A stretch of DNA of 64,000 nucleotides, taken from the NCBI RefSeq assembly GCF_002807035.1, contig NZ_NIUC01000001.1, positions 1,054,001 to 1,118,000 on the forward strand, given 5' to 3'. The notes beneath the pieces were generated by a model. That model made no database searches. It had not been told where the DNA came from and saw nothing but the letters and a program-made list of their open reading frames with translations. This document shows positions 28,761 to 36,602 of this stretch, in pieces. The position numbers and the translations under genes were made by a program. Numbering within the stretch: the stretch's first letter is position 1; each line of letters begins with the position of its first letter. The DNA is from Algoriphagus formosus (lineage in GTDB: Bacteria; Bacteroidota; Bacteroidia; Cytophagales; Cyclobacteriaceae).

Positions 28761-29033
28761 ATGGATGACCAAGCACAAACCATGATCGAGAATCTTCATA
28801 AAAACACAGGTAAAAGCCTGGAAGAGTGGATTGATCTGGTGAAAAAAGAGAAGCTTGAAAAACATGGCCAAATCGTCAAATGGCTTAAGGAGACCCATAG
28901 TTTCACCCATGGATTTGCCAACTTGTTAGCCCATAAAACGCTTAAGTCTGATGCAGGTTCTGCCTCTGACCATGACGAGCTAATCCAATCGCAATACAAA
29001 GCGAAAGGAGCATTTTTTACCCGTCCTCGATAA
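28761..29033 (+). CDS. DUF4287 half of a frameshifted DUF4287-DUF5655 protein
   Basis: The 90-aa product covers the DUF4287 domain (MIENLHKNTGKSLEEWIDLV, GQIVKWLKETHSFTHGFANL). In homologues this domain is usually joined to DUF5655. Here the frame runs through a six-T run at 29013-29018 into TTRPR and a stop. From the same run, the +1 frame reads [17 protein letters not shown] and continues into the DUF5655 part. One extra T would explain the break, so the product is probably truncated, unless the T run is a sequencing error or slippage restores the frame. The function of the family is unknown. Confidence 0.8.
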   Translation: MDDQAQTMIENLHKNTGKSLEEWIDLVKKEKLEKHGQIVKWLKETHSFTHGFANLLAHKTLKSDAGSASDHDELIQSQYKAKGAFFTRPR

Positions 29034-29067
29034 GCTAAAAAATGAAATCAGCCTATTTGGCAAGGAT

Positions 29068-29316
29068 GTGGAGTTGATACCAAAAAAGGCTTATATCAGT
29101 GTCAAGCGAAAAAAGCAATTTGCTATGCTGATTCCGGCTACCAAGACAAGGTTTGATATCGGCATCAACTTAAAAGGACAAGAAGCCGCAGGCGTTTTGG
29201 CATTGGATACCAAAACGAGCGGGATGGTAAGTCATCGAATCGAATTACAATCGATAGAGGATCTTAGCTCAGAAGTAATTGATTGGCTCAAAAAGGCTTA
29301 TGAATCAGCTGGCTGA
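29068..29316 (+). CDS. DUF5655 half of the frameshifted DUF4287-DUF5655 protein
   Basis: The 82-aa product from a GTG at 29068 contains the DUF5655 core [20 protein letters not shown] followed by [11 protein letters not shown]. Homologous-looking sequence extends upstream in the same frame to about 29014, so this is the C-terminal part of the split gene rather than an independent one. Its stop lies within the last 19 bp of the convergent DUF3109 gene. Whether it is translated on its own is doubtful. Confidence 0.7.
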   Translation: MELIPKKAYISVKRKKQFAMLIPATKTRFDIGINLKGQEAAGVLALDTKTSGMVSHRIELQSIEDLSSEVIDWLKKAYESAG

Positions 29317-29888
29317 TTATTTCCTTCTCCCTCGATTTCCTTAATTAATTCTTCATACCAAAACTCCCCGTACTTCCTCACAAGTGCATCCTTGAGGAAA
29401 CGGTAGAGGGGGACTTTTAAGCTTTGGCCTAGCGTACAAGCAGGATCACAAATATGCCATCTATCATAATTCAAAGCATCAAACTGATCGTACTTCGTAA
29501 CTCGGATTGGATAGAGGTGGCATGAAATGGGTTTTTTGAAGTCCGTTTTACCATCGAGATAAGCCTGCTCAATTCCACACTTCAGCACTCCACGCTCGTC
29601 ATAAATAGCATAAGCACACTCTCGATTATCACCGATGGTTGGTGTGCCCTTGTCTCCATCCTTATCTATCACCCAGGTACCTTGCTCCTCGATGACCCTG
29701 CGACCTTCATCCGTCAGATAGTCTTTGACTTGAGGATAAATCTTCTCCAGGATAGCTGTCTCTTCATCTTCCAGAGGGGCTCCTGCGTCTCCCTCCACAC
29801 AGCAGGCACCTTTGCATGCTTCAAGGTCACAGACAAAAAAATTCTCTTTGATATCGTCAGAAAGTACCGCGTTGCCTACAAGGATCAT
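29298..29888 (-). CDS. DUF3109 family cysteine-rich protein
   Basis: The 196-aa protein has a cysteine pattern characteristic of DUF3109: [20 protein letters not shown] near the N-terminus, [20 protein letters not shown] in the middle, and SCHLYPIRV plus [12 protein letters not shown] later. The spacing suggests a bound metal or Fe-S cluster. It is cytoplasmic by appearance (no signal). The family is widespread in Bacteroidota, but its function is not established. It overlaps the 3' end of the DUF5655 fragment tail to tail. Confidence 0.9.
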   Translation of the reverse strand: MILVGNAVLSDDIKENFFVCDLEACKGACCVEGDAGAPLEDEETAILEKIYPQVKDYLTDEGRRVIEEQGTWVIDKDGDKGTPTIGDNRECAYAIYDERGVLKCGIEQAYLDGKTDFKKPISCHLYPIRVTKYDQFDALNYDRWHICDPACTLGQSLKVPLYRFLKDALVRKYGEFWYEELIKEIEGEGNNQPADS

Positions 29889-30191
29889 GATCTTTTTTTT
29901 TCAAAGGTAAGGAGCATACAGGAAAAGGCCTTCCGAAAGGGCACAAAAAAGAACCGCTCCGTAAAGGAGCGGCTCAACCCAGCACTATGAAGAAAAGCTA
30001 TTTTTAGCCTTTGATATAACAAACAGCCGTCTGATCAAAAGGTTTTTAGCTCAGATAAAATTTTTATGATTTTTTTTAAAAAAAGATTGAAAAGTCCATT
30101 TCAAAGCCCAGAATCAAGATAATTTATTGAAGAGAAAATTTCATTTTAAGCTTAGTAAGAATCAAATCATAGAATTTGGCGTTATTTGCTG
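29889..30191. other. Intergenic region with an orphan minus-strand terminator
   Basis: This 303-bp AT-rich stretch has no gene that I can support. A hairpin with stem CCGCTCC/GGAGCGG at 29954-29972 reads on the minus strand into TTCTTTTTTG, a rho-independent terminator. No minus-strand gene lies upstream until the tiny lipoprotein at 31810-31929, with rnpB and a regulator gene on the opposite strand between. A small minus-strand RNA is possible. The right end should hold the rnpB promoter. Confidence 0.45.
29942..29972 (-). terminator. Orphan minus-strand terminator
   Basis: The 7-bp GC-rich stem CCGCTCC/GGAGCGG with loop TTTAC is followed on the minus strand by TTC and six T residues. See the surrounding region entry. 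Confidence 0.6.
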
Positions 30192-30617
30192 TGTGCAAGT
30201 CGGTCTGTCGCCGATCTGTCCCGATTGATATCGGAATCAGAAAGGAGGAAAGTCCGGGCAACATAGAGCGCCATACTTCCTAACGGGAAGGGGGCTGATT
30301 GGTGACGGTCAGTCTACAGAAAGTGCCGCAGAAAATATACCGCCTCAACCATTATTGGAATGGGGTAAGGGTGAAAAGGTGGGGTAAGAGCCCACCGTCC
30401 CGATGGTGACATCGGGTGCAAGGCAAACCTTATGGGTTGAAAGATCAAATAGGCCCCGGGCAAAGAGCTGCTCGTTCGATCTCTGCTTAGGCAGGGTTCC
30501 GGGGTGGGTAGATCGATGGACCCTGATCGTGAGGTCAGGGCTAGATAAATGGCAGACACTATTGAAAAGGATGAATTCCAAATCAAGAGTACAGAACCCG
30601 GCTTACAGACTTGCACA
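30192..30617 (+). ncRNA. rnpB: RNase P RNA, bacterial type A
   Basis: The RNA, about 426 nt, is recognised by its two universal P4-forming motifs, GAGGAAAGTCCGGGC at 30245-30259 and ACAGAACCCGGCTTA at 30591-30605. The closing helix P1 pairs TGTGCAAGTC (30192-30201) with GACTTGCACA (30608-30617). Internally, a stem CCCGAT/ATCGGG at 30399-30416 falls in the expected P12 region. The 5' domain has a short hairpin CCGAT-TGAT-ATCGG. The following regulator gene starts 21 bp downstream, and reading frames crossing the RNA are not genes. Confidence 0.95.
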
Positions 30618-30638
30618 TTTTCTTTTTATCTTCGCCCT

Positions 30639-31796
30639 ATGTCAAAAATCCTGATCATCGATGACGAAAAAGTCATCAGAGCTACGCTACGAGAGATCCT
30701 CGAGTACGAAAAGTTTGAAGTATCCGAAGCCAGTGATGGCGAGGAAGGACTCAAAAAAATTCAGTCCGAAGACTTTGATCTGGTACTTTGCGATGTCAAA
30801 ATGCCAAAAATGGATGGAATCGAGGTTCTTAGCCATGCCAAGGACTTGGATAAAGCTCCACAATTCATCATGATCTCCGCCCATGGAAGCATTGAGACAG
30901 CAGTCGAAGCAACAAAAAAAGGGGCCTTTGACTTTATACCAAAACCCCCCGATCTGAACCGATTACTTCTCACAGTGCGAAATGCGCTGGATAAAAAGAA
31001 TTTGGTTACCGAAACGAAAGTTTTGAAAAAGAAGCTTTCCAAGAAATTTGATATGGTGGGTGAATCACCGGCTATTGTTCAGGTGAAAGAAACAATCGAA
31101 AAAGTAGCTCCGACCGAAGCCAGAGTTTTGATCACTGGACCAAATGGTACAGGAAAAGAATTGGTCGCTCATTGGCTTCATCAAAAAAGCAGTCGGGCGA
31201 AAGAACCTTTTGTCGCCGTAAATTGCGCGGCTATTCCTTCTGAACTGATCGAGTCCGAGCTTTTCGGCCATGAAAAAGGGGCATTTACCTCTGCTCACAA
31301 GCAACGAGCAGGTAAATTTGAGCAAGCGCAAGGAGGCACTTTATTTCTTGATGAGATTGGGGATATGTCTTTGTCAGCACAGTCAAAGGTCTTGCGTGCA
31401 CTTCAGGAAAACCTCATCAATCGCGTAGGAAGCGATAAAGACATCAAGGTGGATGTTCGCGTTTTGGCAGCAACCAACAAAGACTTAAAAAAGGAAATCG
31501 AGGAGGGAAATTTCAGAGAAGATTTGTACCATCGCCTAAGCGTGATTGTGGTGCAGGTGCCTGCTCTGAAAGATCGAGTGGACGATATTCCTTTACTCGT
31601 AGATAAGTTCCTTAATGATATCGCTCAAGAAAGCGGGGATGCAAAAAGAAAAATAAGCAAAGAAGCGCTCGAGAAACTCAAAACTTATCCTTGGACAGGA
31701 AATATTCGAGAACTGCGTAACGTGGTAGAAAGACTCGTAATTCTAGGCGAGGACACAATAAGCCTCGAAGACATAAAAAAATATGCTGACTATTAA
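30639..31796 (+). CDS. Response regulator with sigma-54 AAA+ domain, no DNA-binding domain
   Basis: The 385-aa protein has a receiver domain (residues 1-120; phospho-accepting D52 in [13 protein letters not shown]) and an AAA+ sigma-54-activator domain with Walker A GPNGTGKE, Walker [12 protein letters not shown] and the sigma-54 loop GAFTSA, where GAFTGA is usual. The chain ends at [10 protein letters not shown], without the C-terminal Fis helix-turn-helix. It may activate sigma-54 from solution or act through a partner. ATG at 30639 starts the family N-terminus [10 protein letters not shown]; upstream ATGs lie inside rnpB. A terminator overlaps the stop codon. No kinase is adjacent. Confidence 0.95.
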   Translation: MSKILIIDDEKVIRATLREILEYEKFEVSEASDGEEGLKKIQSEDFDLVLCDVKMPKMDGIEVLSHAKDLDKAPQFIMISAHGSIETAVEATKKGAFDFIPKPPDLNRLLLTVRNALDKKNLVTETKVLKKKLSKKFDMVGESPAIVQVKETIEKVAPTEARVLITGPNGTGKELVAHWLHQKSSRAKEPFVAVNCAAIPSELIESELFGHEKGAFTSAHKQRAGKFEQAQGGTLFLDEIGDMSLSAQSKVLRALQENLINRVGSDKDIKVDVRVLAATNKDLKKEIEEGNFREDLYHRLSVIVVQVPALKDRVDDIPLLVDKFLNDIAQESGDAKRKISKEALEKLKTYPWTGNIRELRNVVERLVILGEDTISLEDIKKYADY

Positions 31797-31811
31797 GGTC
31801 AGCATTTTTTT
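31783..31811 (+). terminator. Terminator overlapping the regulator stop codon
   Basis: The 8-bp stem ATGCTGAC/GTCAGCAT has the TAA stop in its loop and is followed by seven T residues. It also overlaps the stop of the convergent small lipoprotein gene. Confidence 0.85.
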
Positions 31812-31929
31812 ATCCGTTGGATTTTTCAACTACATCTGCTTTTGCATAAGCAGGACATGGCTTACTGGAAGCACAGGCTCCCAAAGCTAGAATACCAATC
31901 AAGGTTACAATTGTGGCTAATCTTTTCAT
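31810..31929 (-). CDS. 39-aa lipoprotein
   Basis: A short minus-strand gene encodes MKRLATIVTLIGILALGAC followed by a 20-residue mature part beginning at the lipobox cysteine (CASSKPCPAYAKADVVEKS). The basic N-terminus, hydrophobic core and LGAC lipobox make a complete lipoprotein signal. A second Cys lies in the mature part. It is too small to carry a known domain; comparable tiny lipoproteins are common and usually uncharacterised in Bacteroidota. It ends inside the convergent regulator's terminator. Confidence 0.72.
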   Translation of the reverse strand: MKRLATIVTLIGILALGACASSKPCPAYAKADVVEKSNG

Positions 31930-31980
31930 CAATCTGATAATTTTGAAATCAAATATGTTTAATTAATTCTTTTCTTACAA

Positions 31981-32976
31981 TTACTGCACCAATAAATTAC
32001 ACCCGCGGATTTCTGAATTGTCAATGCGACCAAGCACCTCCAGCATTCCGTCTTTTCCAATCCTTCCCAAATCTTGCGTTTCAATAAATGCGCAGGAATG
32101 AAAATTAGCAAGGTCAATTATATTAATCCCGCCTTGCGATCGGCCTGACCAGGCAAAGGGATCATTTATATCCCGTATCATAACGCGCATGGTAGCCGGC
32201 ATGTTATATTTCCCCTCTCCTTTCGAATAGGCTTGAGACATTAATTCAGTCATCCCATATTCTGAATGGATCGCATCAAGCCGAAAAAATTGCTTTAGCC
32301 TATCATGAACTTCTTCCCGGATCATTTCCTTCCGGCGTCCCTTCATCCCCCCTGTTTCCATCACTATCAAATTCTCTATCTCCTCAAAATCCCTTCCCGA
32401 ATCTACCAAATCCAAAAGTGCAAATGTGACCCCGAGTAGTAAAACTCTTCTTTTATCTGACCTCAGTACCTGAAGCTTTTGCATCAAATCCTCCTGATTA
32501 TACAGGTAAAATCCAGAATGAACAGATTGGGATTTTTTGATAAAATGATCTGCCATCGCCACCAGACTACTTCCCTTTCGCTCTAAATAAGCTGGTAACA
32601 AAGCCAAAACATGAAAGTCCTCGATGGATCCATACTCTCTTTCAAAAAGCCTCAGCGAGTGATCCAAGTACCACTTTTCGGACCAGTAATAATGCTTACT
32701 GGTAATCATTCCGGTGGTACCCGAACTTGAAAAGAAAGCTTCAAAATTGTCTAAATCCGCAGAAACCACTGGATGATCCTTAAAAAAACGGATCGGTAAA
32801 AAAGGAATATTCTCCACCTTATTGATATCAGATGGAATCACGCCAAGTGCATTTAGATACTTATTGTAGACGGGATTTTGAATTGCCTGAAACTGAAAAA
32901 TCTCCAATGCCAGACTTTCAAAGTCTTTAGGTACAAATTCTTTCAGCTTTTCCGAAAAACTTTTAAAATCCTGCAT
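31981..32976 (-). CDS. LuxE/PaaK-type acyl-protein synthetase/acyltransferase
   Basis: The 331-aa protein has the adenylate-forming phosphate loop FFSSSGTTGMITSKH, GGMKGRRKEM and a C-terminal EIRGCNLLVQ segment typical of the LuxE branch of the ANL superfamily. It should activate an acyl group as an acyl-adenylate and pass it to a cysteine or carrier. No luxC, luxD or luciferase genes are present, so bioluminescence is not implied; in Bacteroidota this family is generally a stand-alone gene. Its start lies 62 bp from the divergent lipoprotein gene. Confidence 0.88.
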   Translation of the reverse strand: MQDFKSFSEKLKEFVPKDFESLALEIFQFQAIQNPVYNKYLNALGVIPSDINKVENIPFLPIRFFKDHPVVSADLDNFEAFFSSSGTTGMITSKHYYWSEKWYLDHSLRLFEREYGSIEDFHVLALLPAYLERKGSSLVAMADHFIKKSQSVHSGFYLYNQEDLMQKLQVLRSDKRRVLLLGVTFALLDLVDSGRDFEEIENLIVMETGGMKGRRKEMIREEVHDRLKQFFRLDAIHSEYGMTELMSQAYSKGEGKYNMPATMRVMIRDINDPFAWSGRSQGGINIIDLANFHSCAFIETQDLGRIGKDGMLEVLGRIDNSEIRGCNLLVQ

Positions 32977-33038
32977 CGTTTTATAATTTGCATCAATTCG
33001 GAATTAAAAACCATTCCGCAACAAAATTAATTCGCCTC

Positions 33039-33713
33039 ATGCGTTTACACAGAATATCGGGAGTTTTCTTTTTGGCTTTTTTAGCAGCCAGTTGCGTCAA
33101 CCCTCCAGACAACTTTCCTTCCGTGCCTTCTATCAGTTTCGAATCTGTAGAATATGTCTCCACCGCAGGACCTGATTCCCTGATAGTTGGAATAGACTTT
33201 CAGGACGCTGAAGGCGACTTGGGTTTATCAGCCACAGACATCAATCCGCCTTTCAATGCATTAAATTATAAAAGAGATGCTGCTGGTAATTTGATTACTT
33301 ATTCTAATCGGCCACCGGAAGCCCCTACCTACAATCCAATTGATTGGGTGATTGATCCGATTGTCAATAATCAAACCGTGAAAGACACGATTTGGGTGGA
33401 GCAAAACCCCAATCAGTACAATATCTTTGTAAAATTCTTCATCAAGCGAAACGGTCAATTCACCGAGTTTAGGTGGGAAGATCCTCCGTTTTTCACCACT
33501 TTCAATGGGCGATTCCCGAGAATCCTAACTTCAGAAGATGGACAAGCTGTAGAAGGAAATATTAAATACGCGATGCTTTCCTCAGGTTGGGAATCCATTT
33601 TCAGAAATGATACGGTAAGAATTGACGTACAGGTACAGGATCGGCAGCTAAACAGAAGCAACGAGGTATCCACAAGCGAATTTACGCTGAGGCAAATCAC
33701 TAGAAATCCATAA
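33039..33713 (+). CDS. Lipoprotein, uncharacterised
   Basis: The protein of about 224 aa has a lipoprotein signal (RISGVFFLAFLAASC) and a mature beta-rich part with an Ig-like look: SISFESVEYVSTAGPDSLIV then FQDAEGDLGLSATD, suggestive of an acidic calcium-type loop. I do not recognise a defined family. ATG at 33039 is chosen because the upstream ATG at 32988 adds 17 polar residues before the signal. A terminator follows. Confidence 0.82.
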   Translation: MRLHRISGVFFLAFLAASCVNPPDNFPSVPSISFESVEYVSTAGPDSLIVGIDFQDAEGDLGLSATDINPPFNALNYKRDAAGNLITYSNRPPEAPTYNPIDWVIDPIVNNQTVKDTIWVEQNPNQYNIFVKFFIKRNGQFTEFRWEDPPFFTTFNGRFPRILTSEDGQAVEGNIKYAMLSSGWESIFRNDTVRIDVQVQDRQLNRSNEVSTSEFTLRQITRNP

Positions 33714-33716
33714 AAA

Positions 33717-33745
33717 AAGGGAGGTTTTCAAAAACCTCCCTTTTT
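33717..33745. terminator. Bidirectional terminator
   Basis: The stem GGGAGGTTTT/AAAACCTCCC, flanked by an A run on the left and a T run on the right, serves the lipoprotein gene and the convergent E1 dehydrogenase gene. Confidence 0.88.
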
Positions 33746-33762
33746 ATTTTTATTCATTGATT

Positions 33763-36177
33763 TTAGAACTTTGGAAACTTCTTGGGATTGACCTCATGCA
33801 TAAGTAGGTAAACTTTCTCAATCACATCCTCTGTACTAGGCTTGGAGAAATAATCTCCATCGGAAGAGTAGGCAGGTCTATGAGCTTTAGCAGAAAGTGT
33901 CTGCGGCTCAGAGTCCAAAAACTTAAACAGTTGTTGTTCTTCAATAGCCTGCTGTAGCATGTACGCCGATGCTCCACCCGGTACATCTTCATCAGCAAAA
34001 ATCACCCGGTTGGTCTTTTTGACAGACTCTCCAATAACTCCAAATCTATCAAATGGAATTAGGGTTTGTACATCGATTACCTCTACATCAATATCCATTT
34101 CGGATAATTCCTCAGCGGCTTCCAGTACGATTCGACACATGGAACCATAGGTCACCAAAGTGATATCCTTACCGGAACGCAAAACCTCTGGCTTGCCCAT
34201 GGGAACCGTATATTCTCCCATATTTTCAGGCATTTTTTCTTTAAGCCTATATCCATTCAGACATTCGATCACGAGTGCAGGGTCATCTGACTGCAGCAAG
34301 GTATTATACATGCCTGCAGCTTGAGTCATATTCCGAGGTACACATATAAGCATGCCACGAAGAGCCGAAAGAATCATCCCCATCGGTGAGCCCGCATGCC
34401 ATACACCTTCCAGTCTATGACCTCTAGTCCTCACAATAAGTGGTGCCTTCTGACCTCCTTTGGTTCTGTATTGAAGTGAAGCCAAATCATCCGAAAGCAT
34501 CTGAATTCCATATAGGAGATAGTCCAAATACTGAATTTCTGCTACTGGTCTTAGACCTCTTAAAGCAGCTCCAATTCCCTGTCCTACGATGGTACACTCT
34601 CTAATCCCCGTATCCGAGACACGAAGATCTCCATATTTAGCTTGCAGGCCTGCAAAAGCTTGATTGACGTCTCCGATTTTTCCGACGTCTTCTCCAAAGG
34701 CAAAAAACCTCGGATCATTTTCAAGTTTGTAATCAAAAAATGCCTGCAAAACCTCTCTTCCATCCACAATGGAGGAATCTTCGGAAAACTCAGGTAACCT
34801 TTCTGCCACTTTCAAAGCAGACCATTCTGATTGCGAGTAAAGATGACTGCTGTAGCGGTCAAAATTCTTTTCTTGCTGCTGCTGATACCAAGTTTGCAAC
34901 TTGTTCTTTGCTTCGCTTTGATCAAATCGAAGATTCAAAAGTGCCTTTCTAACCGTGGAGATTACATCTTTACGGATAGGGTTGATTGTTTTTGATAGAT
35001 CTTGGACTAATTGCTCCAAAACTACCTTTCGATTGCTAGTTTGGGCAGCATCACGAATCAAAGACACTGCTTCTTTTAGCTCATCTTTGATTTCTCCTAA
35101 AAAGTCATTCCAAGCAGCTTCCTTCTCTTTTTTGACTTGCGCTTTTGCTTCCGCATCGATCTTATCCAATTCGTCGGCTGAGGCAAGTTCCCGGGAAAGA
35201 ATATATTCTCTAAACTGCTTGATACAATCCCATTCCTTTTCCCAATCCAATCGTTCTTTGGACTTGTAACGCTCATGGGAACCTGAGGTACTATGCCCTT
35301 GCGGCTGGGTCATTTCCTGCACATGAATGAGCACTGGCGCATGTTCTGATCGAGCGATATTCCCAGCTTTTTGAAAAGCATTGAAAAGCGCTTCATAATC
35401 CCATCCTTTTACCCGGATGATTTCAAAGCCTTTTTGCTCATCATTTCTCTGAAAACCTTCCAATACTTCAGAAATACTTCCTTTAGTCGTGTGATATTCC
35501 TGAGGTACTGATATTCCATACCCATCATCCCAAATAGCCGTAACCATTGGAACCTGCAAAACTCCGGCAGCATTGATGGATTCGAAAAACATCCCTTCAG
35601 AAGTAGAGGCATTTCCTATAGTGCCCCATGCCACTTCATTCCCATTGATCGAAAAATCCTTAAATCCTTTTAATCCTTTATTCTCTCGGTACAATTTTGA
35701 AGCAAAAGCAAGTCCGAGAAGTTTTGGCATTTGAGCGGCAGTCGGGGAAATATCTGCCGCTGAATTATATCGGTCAGTGAGGGATTTCCAAGATCCGTCA
35801 TCGTTTAAAGAACGAGTAGCAAAGTGACCATTCATCAATCTGCCCGCAGATGCAGGCTCGGCTTCTACATTGGTGTGCGCATAGAGTTGAGCAAAATATT
35901 GCTGAACAGTCAACTCGCCCAATGCGAACATAAAAGTTTGATCTCGATAATAACCAGCTCTAAAGTCACCCTTTTGAAAGGCTCTAGCCATGGCAATCTG
36001 TGCGAGTTCTTTACCGTCTCCAAAGATTCCGAATTTAGCTTTCCCCATAAAGACTTCTTTTCTGCCCATAAGGGAAGCATGCCTACTAATGAGTGCGATT
36101 CGAAAATCATTTAATACTGCCTCGCGGTCTGCAGTCGAATCTTGAGTCTTTTTTACACTTTTCTCTGCTGTTGCCAT
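33763..36177 (-). CDS. Fused E1 alpha/beta subunit of a branched-chain-type 2-oxoacid dehydrogenase
   Basis: The 804-aa protein joins both halves of the thiamine-diphosphate E1 enzyme. The alpha half (about 25-335) has GNASTSEGMFFESINAAG and WDDGYGIS in the cofactor-binding region. A helical linker (about 335-465) leads to the beta half (GREVLQAFFDYKLENDP, FGEDVGKIGDVNQAF, IVGQGIGAALRG). It decarboxylates branched-chain or related 2-oxoacids within a multi-enzyme complex; E2 and E3 are not nearby. Such fusions are standard in Bacteroidota. No start ambiguity is seen. Confidence 0.92.
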   Translation of the reverse strand: MATAEKSVKKTQDSTADREAVLNDFRIALISRHASLMGRKEVFMGKAKFGIFGDGKELAQIAMARAFQKGDFRAGYYRDQTFMFALGELTVQQYFAQLYAHTNVEAEPASAGRLMNGHFATRSLNDDGSWKSLTDRYNSAADISPTAAQMPKLLGLAFASKLYRENKGLKGFKDFSINGNEVAWGTIGNASTSEGMFFESINAAGVLQVPMVTAIWDDGYGISVPQEYHTTKGSISEVLEGFQRNDEQKGFEIIRVKGWDYEALFNAFQKAGNIARSEHAPVLIHVQEMTQPQGHSTSGSHERYKSKERLDWEKEWDCIKQFREYILSRELASADELDKIDAEAKAQVKKEKEAAWNDFLGEIKDELKEAVSLIRDAAQTSNRKVVLEQLVQDLSKTINPIRKDVISTVRKALLNLRFDQSEAKNKLQTWYQQQQEKNFDRYSSHLYSQSEWSALKVAERLPEFSEDSSIVDGREVLQAFFDYKLENDPRFFAFGEDVGKIGDVNQAFAGLQAKYGDLRVSDTGIRECTIVGQGIGAALRGLRPVAEIQYLDYLLYGIQMLSDDLASLQYRTKGGQKAPLIVRTRGHRLEGVWHAGSPMGMILSALRGMLICVPRNMTQAAGMYNTLLQSDDPALVIECLNGYRLKEKMPENMGEYTVPMGKPEVLRSGKDITLVTYGSMCRIVLEAAEELSEMDIDVEVIDVQTLIPFDRFGVIGESVKKTNRVIFADEDVPGGASAYMLQQAIEEQQLFKFLDSEPQTLSAKAHRPAYSSDGDYFSKPSTEDVIEKVYLLMHEVNPKKFPKF

Positions 36178-36602
36178 TCAATTATTAATCTAGAGTTACT
36201 TTGGGTTTTTAAGGTATTTTTCTCAATTACCAAAAATAACCAAATCGATCTGTTTTGCAAATATCTTTAGAATAAAATATCAATCAAAAATTTTGATAAA
36301 AGGATTTTAATACGACAAAAACAGAATTTTATTCTGAGTAATCGATTTTACTGATATAAAAATCTAAAAATGAAACCTTCATAATCTTTTATACTCACCT
36401 GTTTTTACCAATAATTATTCTCAGAATATTTCACTTCAAAAATTTAAATTTTGAAATTAAATCGATTCATAATTTTAAAAAAAGAATAAAATTCTGATTT
36501 CGAAGAATTTTCAAAATCAGACCAAATACTATTCTAAAAATTGCTCTCAAAAGCTTCCTCCTGATTATCTTTGCGCCTCTGTAAATCCAAATAAAACTAG
36601 CT
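36178..36602. promoter_or_regulatory. AT-rich control region with three AGAAT/ATTCT palindromes
   Basis: This 425-bp region between the divergent E1 and ald genes contains palindromes with AGAAT half-sites at 36322-36336 (CAGAAT-TTT-ATTCTG), 36416-36428 (TATTCT-C-AGAATA) and 36483-36495 (AGAAT-AAA-ATTCT). The first differs at one of 15 positions from the Escherichia coli Lrp consensus YAGHAWATTWTDCTR. An Lrp/AsnC-family regulator of ald is therefore plausible. I see no gene in the region. Confidence 0.5.
36541..36573 (+). promoter_or_regulatory. Promoter of ald
   Basis: TTG at 36541-36543 and TATCTTTG at 36566-36573, separated by 22 bp, match the Bacteroidota -33/-7 pattern (TTTG and TAnnTTTG). 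The -7 element lies 29 bp before the ald ATG. Confidence 0.6.

Noticed and set aside
30314..30654. Open frames on both strands across the RNase P RNA, and an ATG at 30549 extending the regulator gene
   Set aside because: The region is clearly rnpB; the regulator's family N-terminus begins at 30639.
31981..32976. Bioluminescence locus suggested by the LuxE-like gene
   Set aside because: No luxC, luxD or luciferase genes are present; this family is often stand-alone in the phylum.
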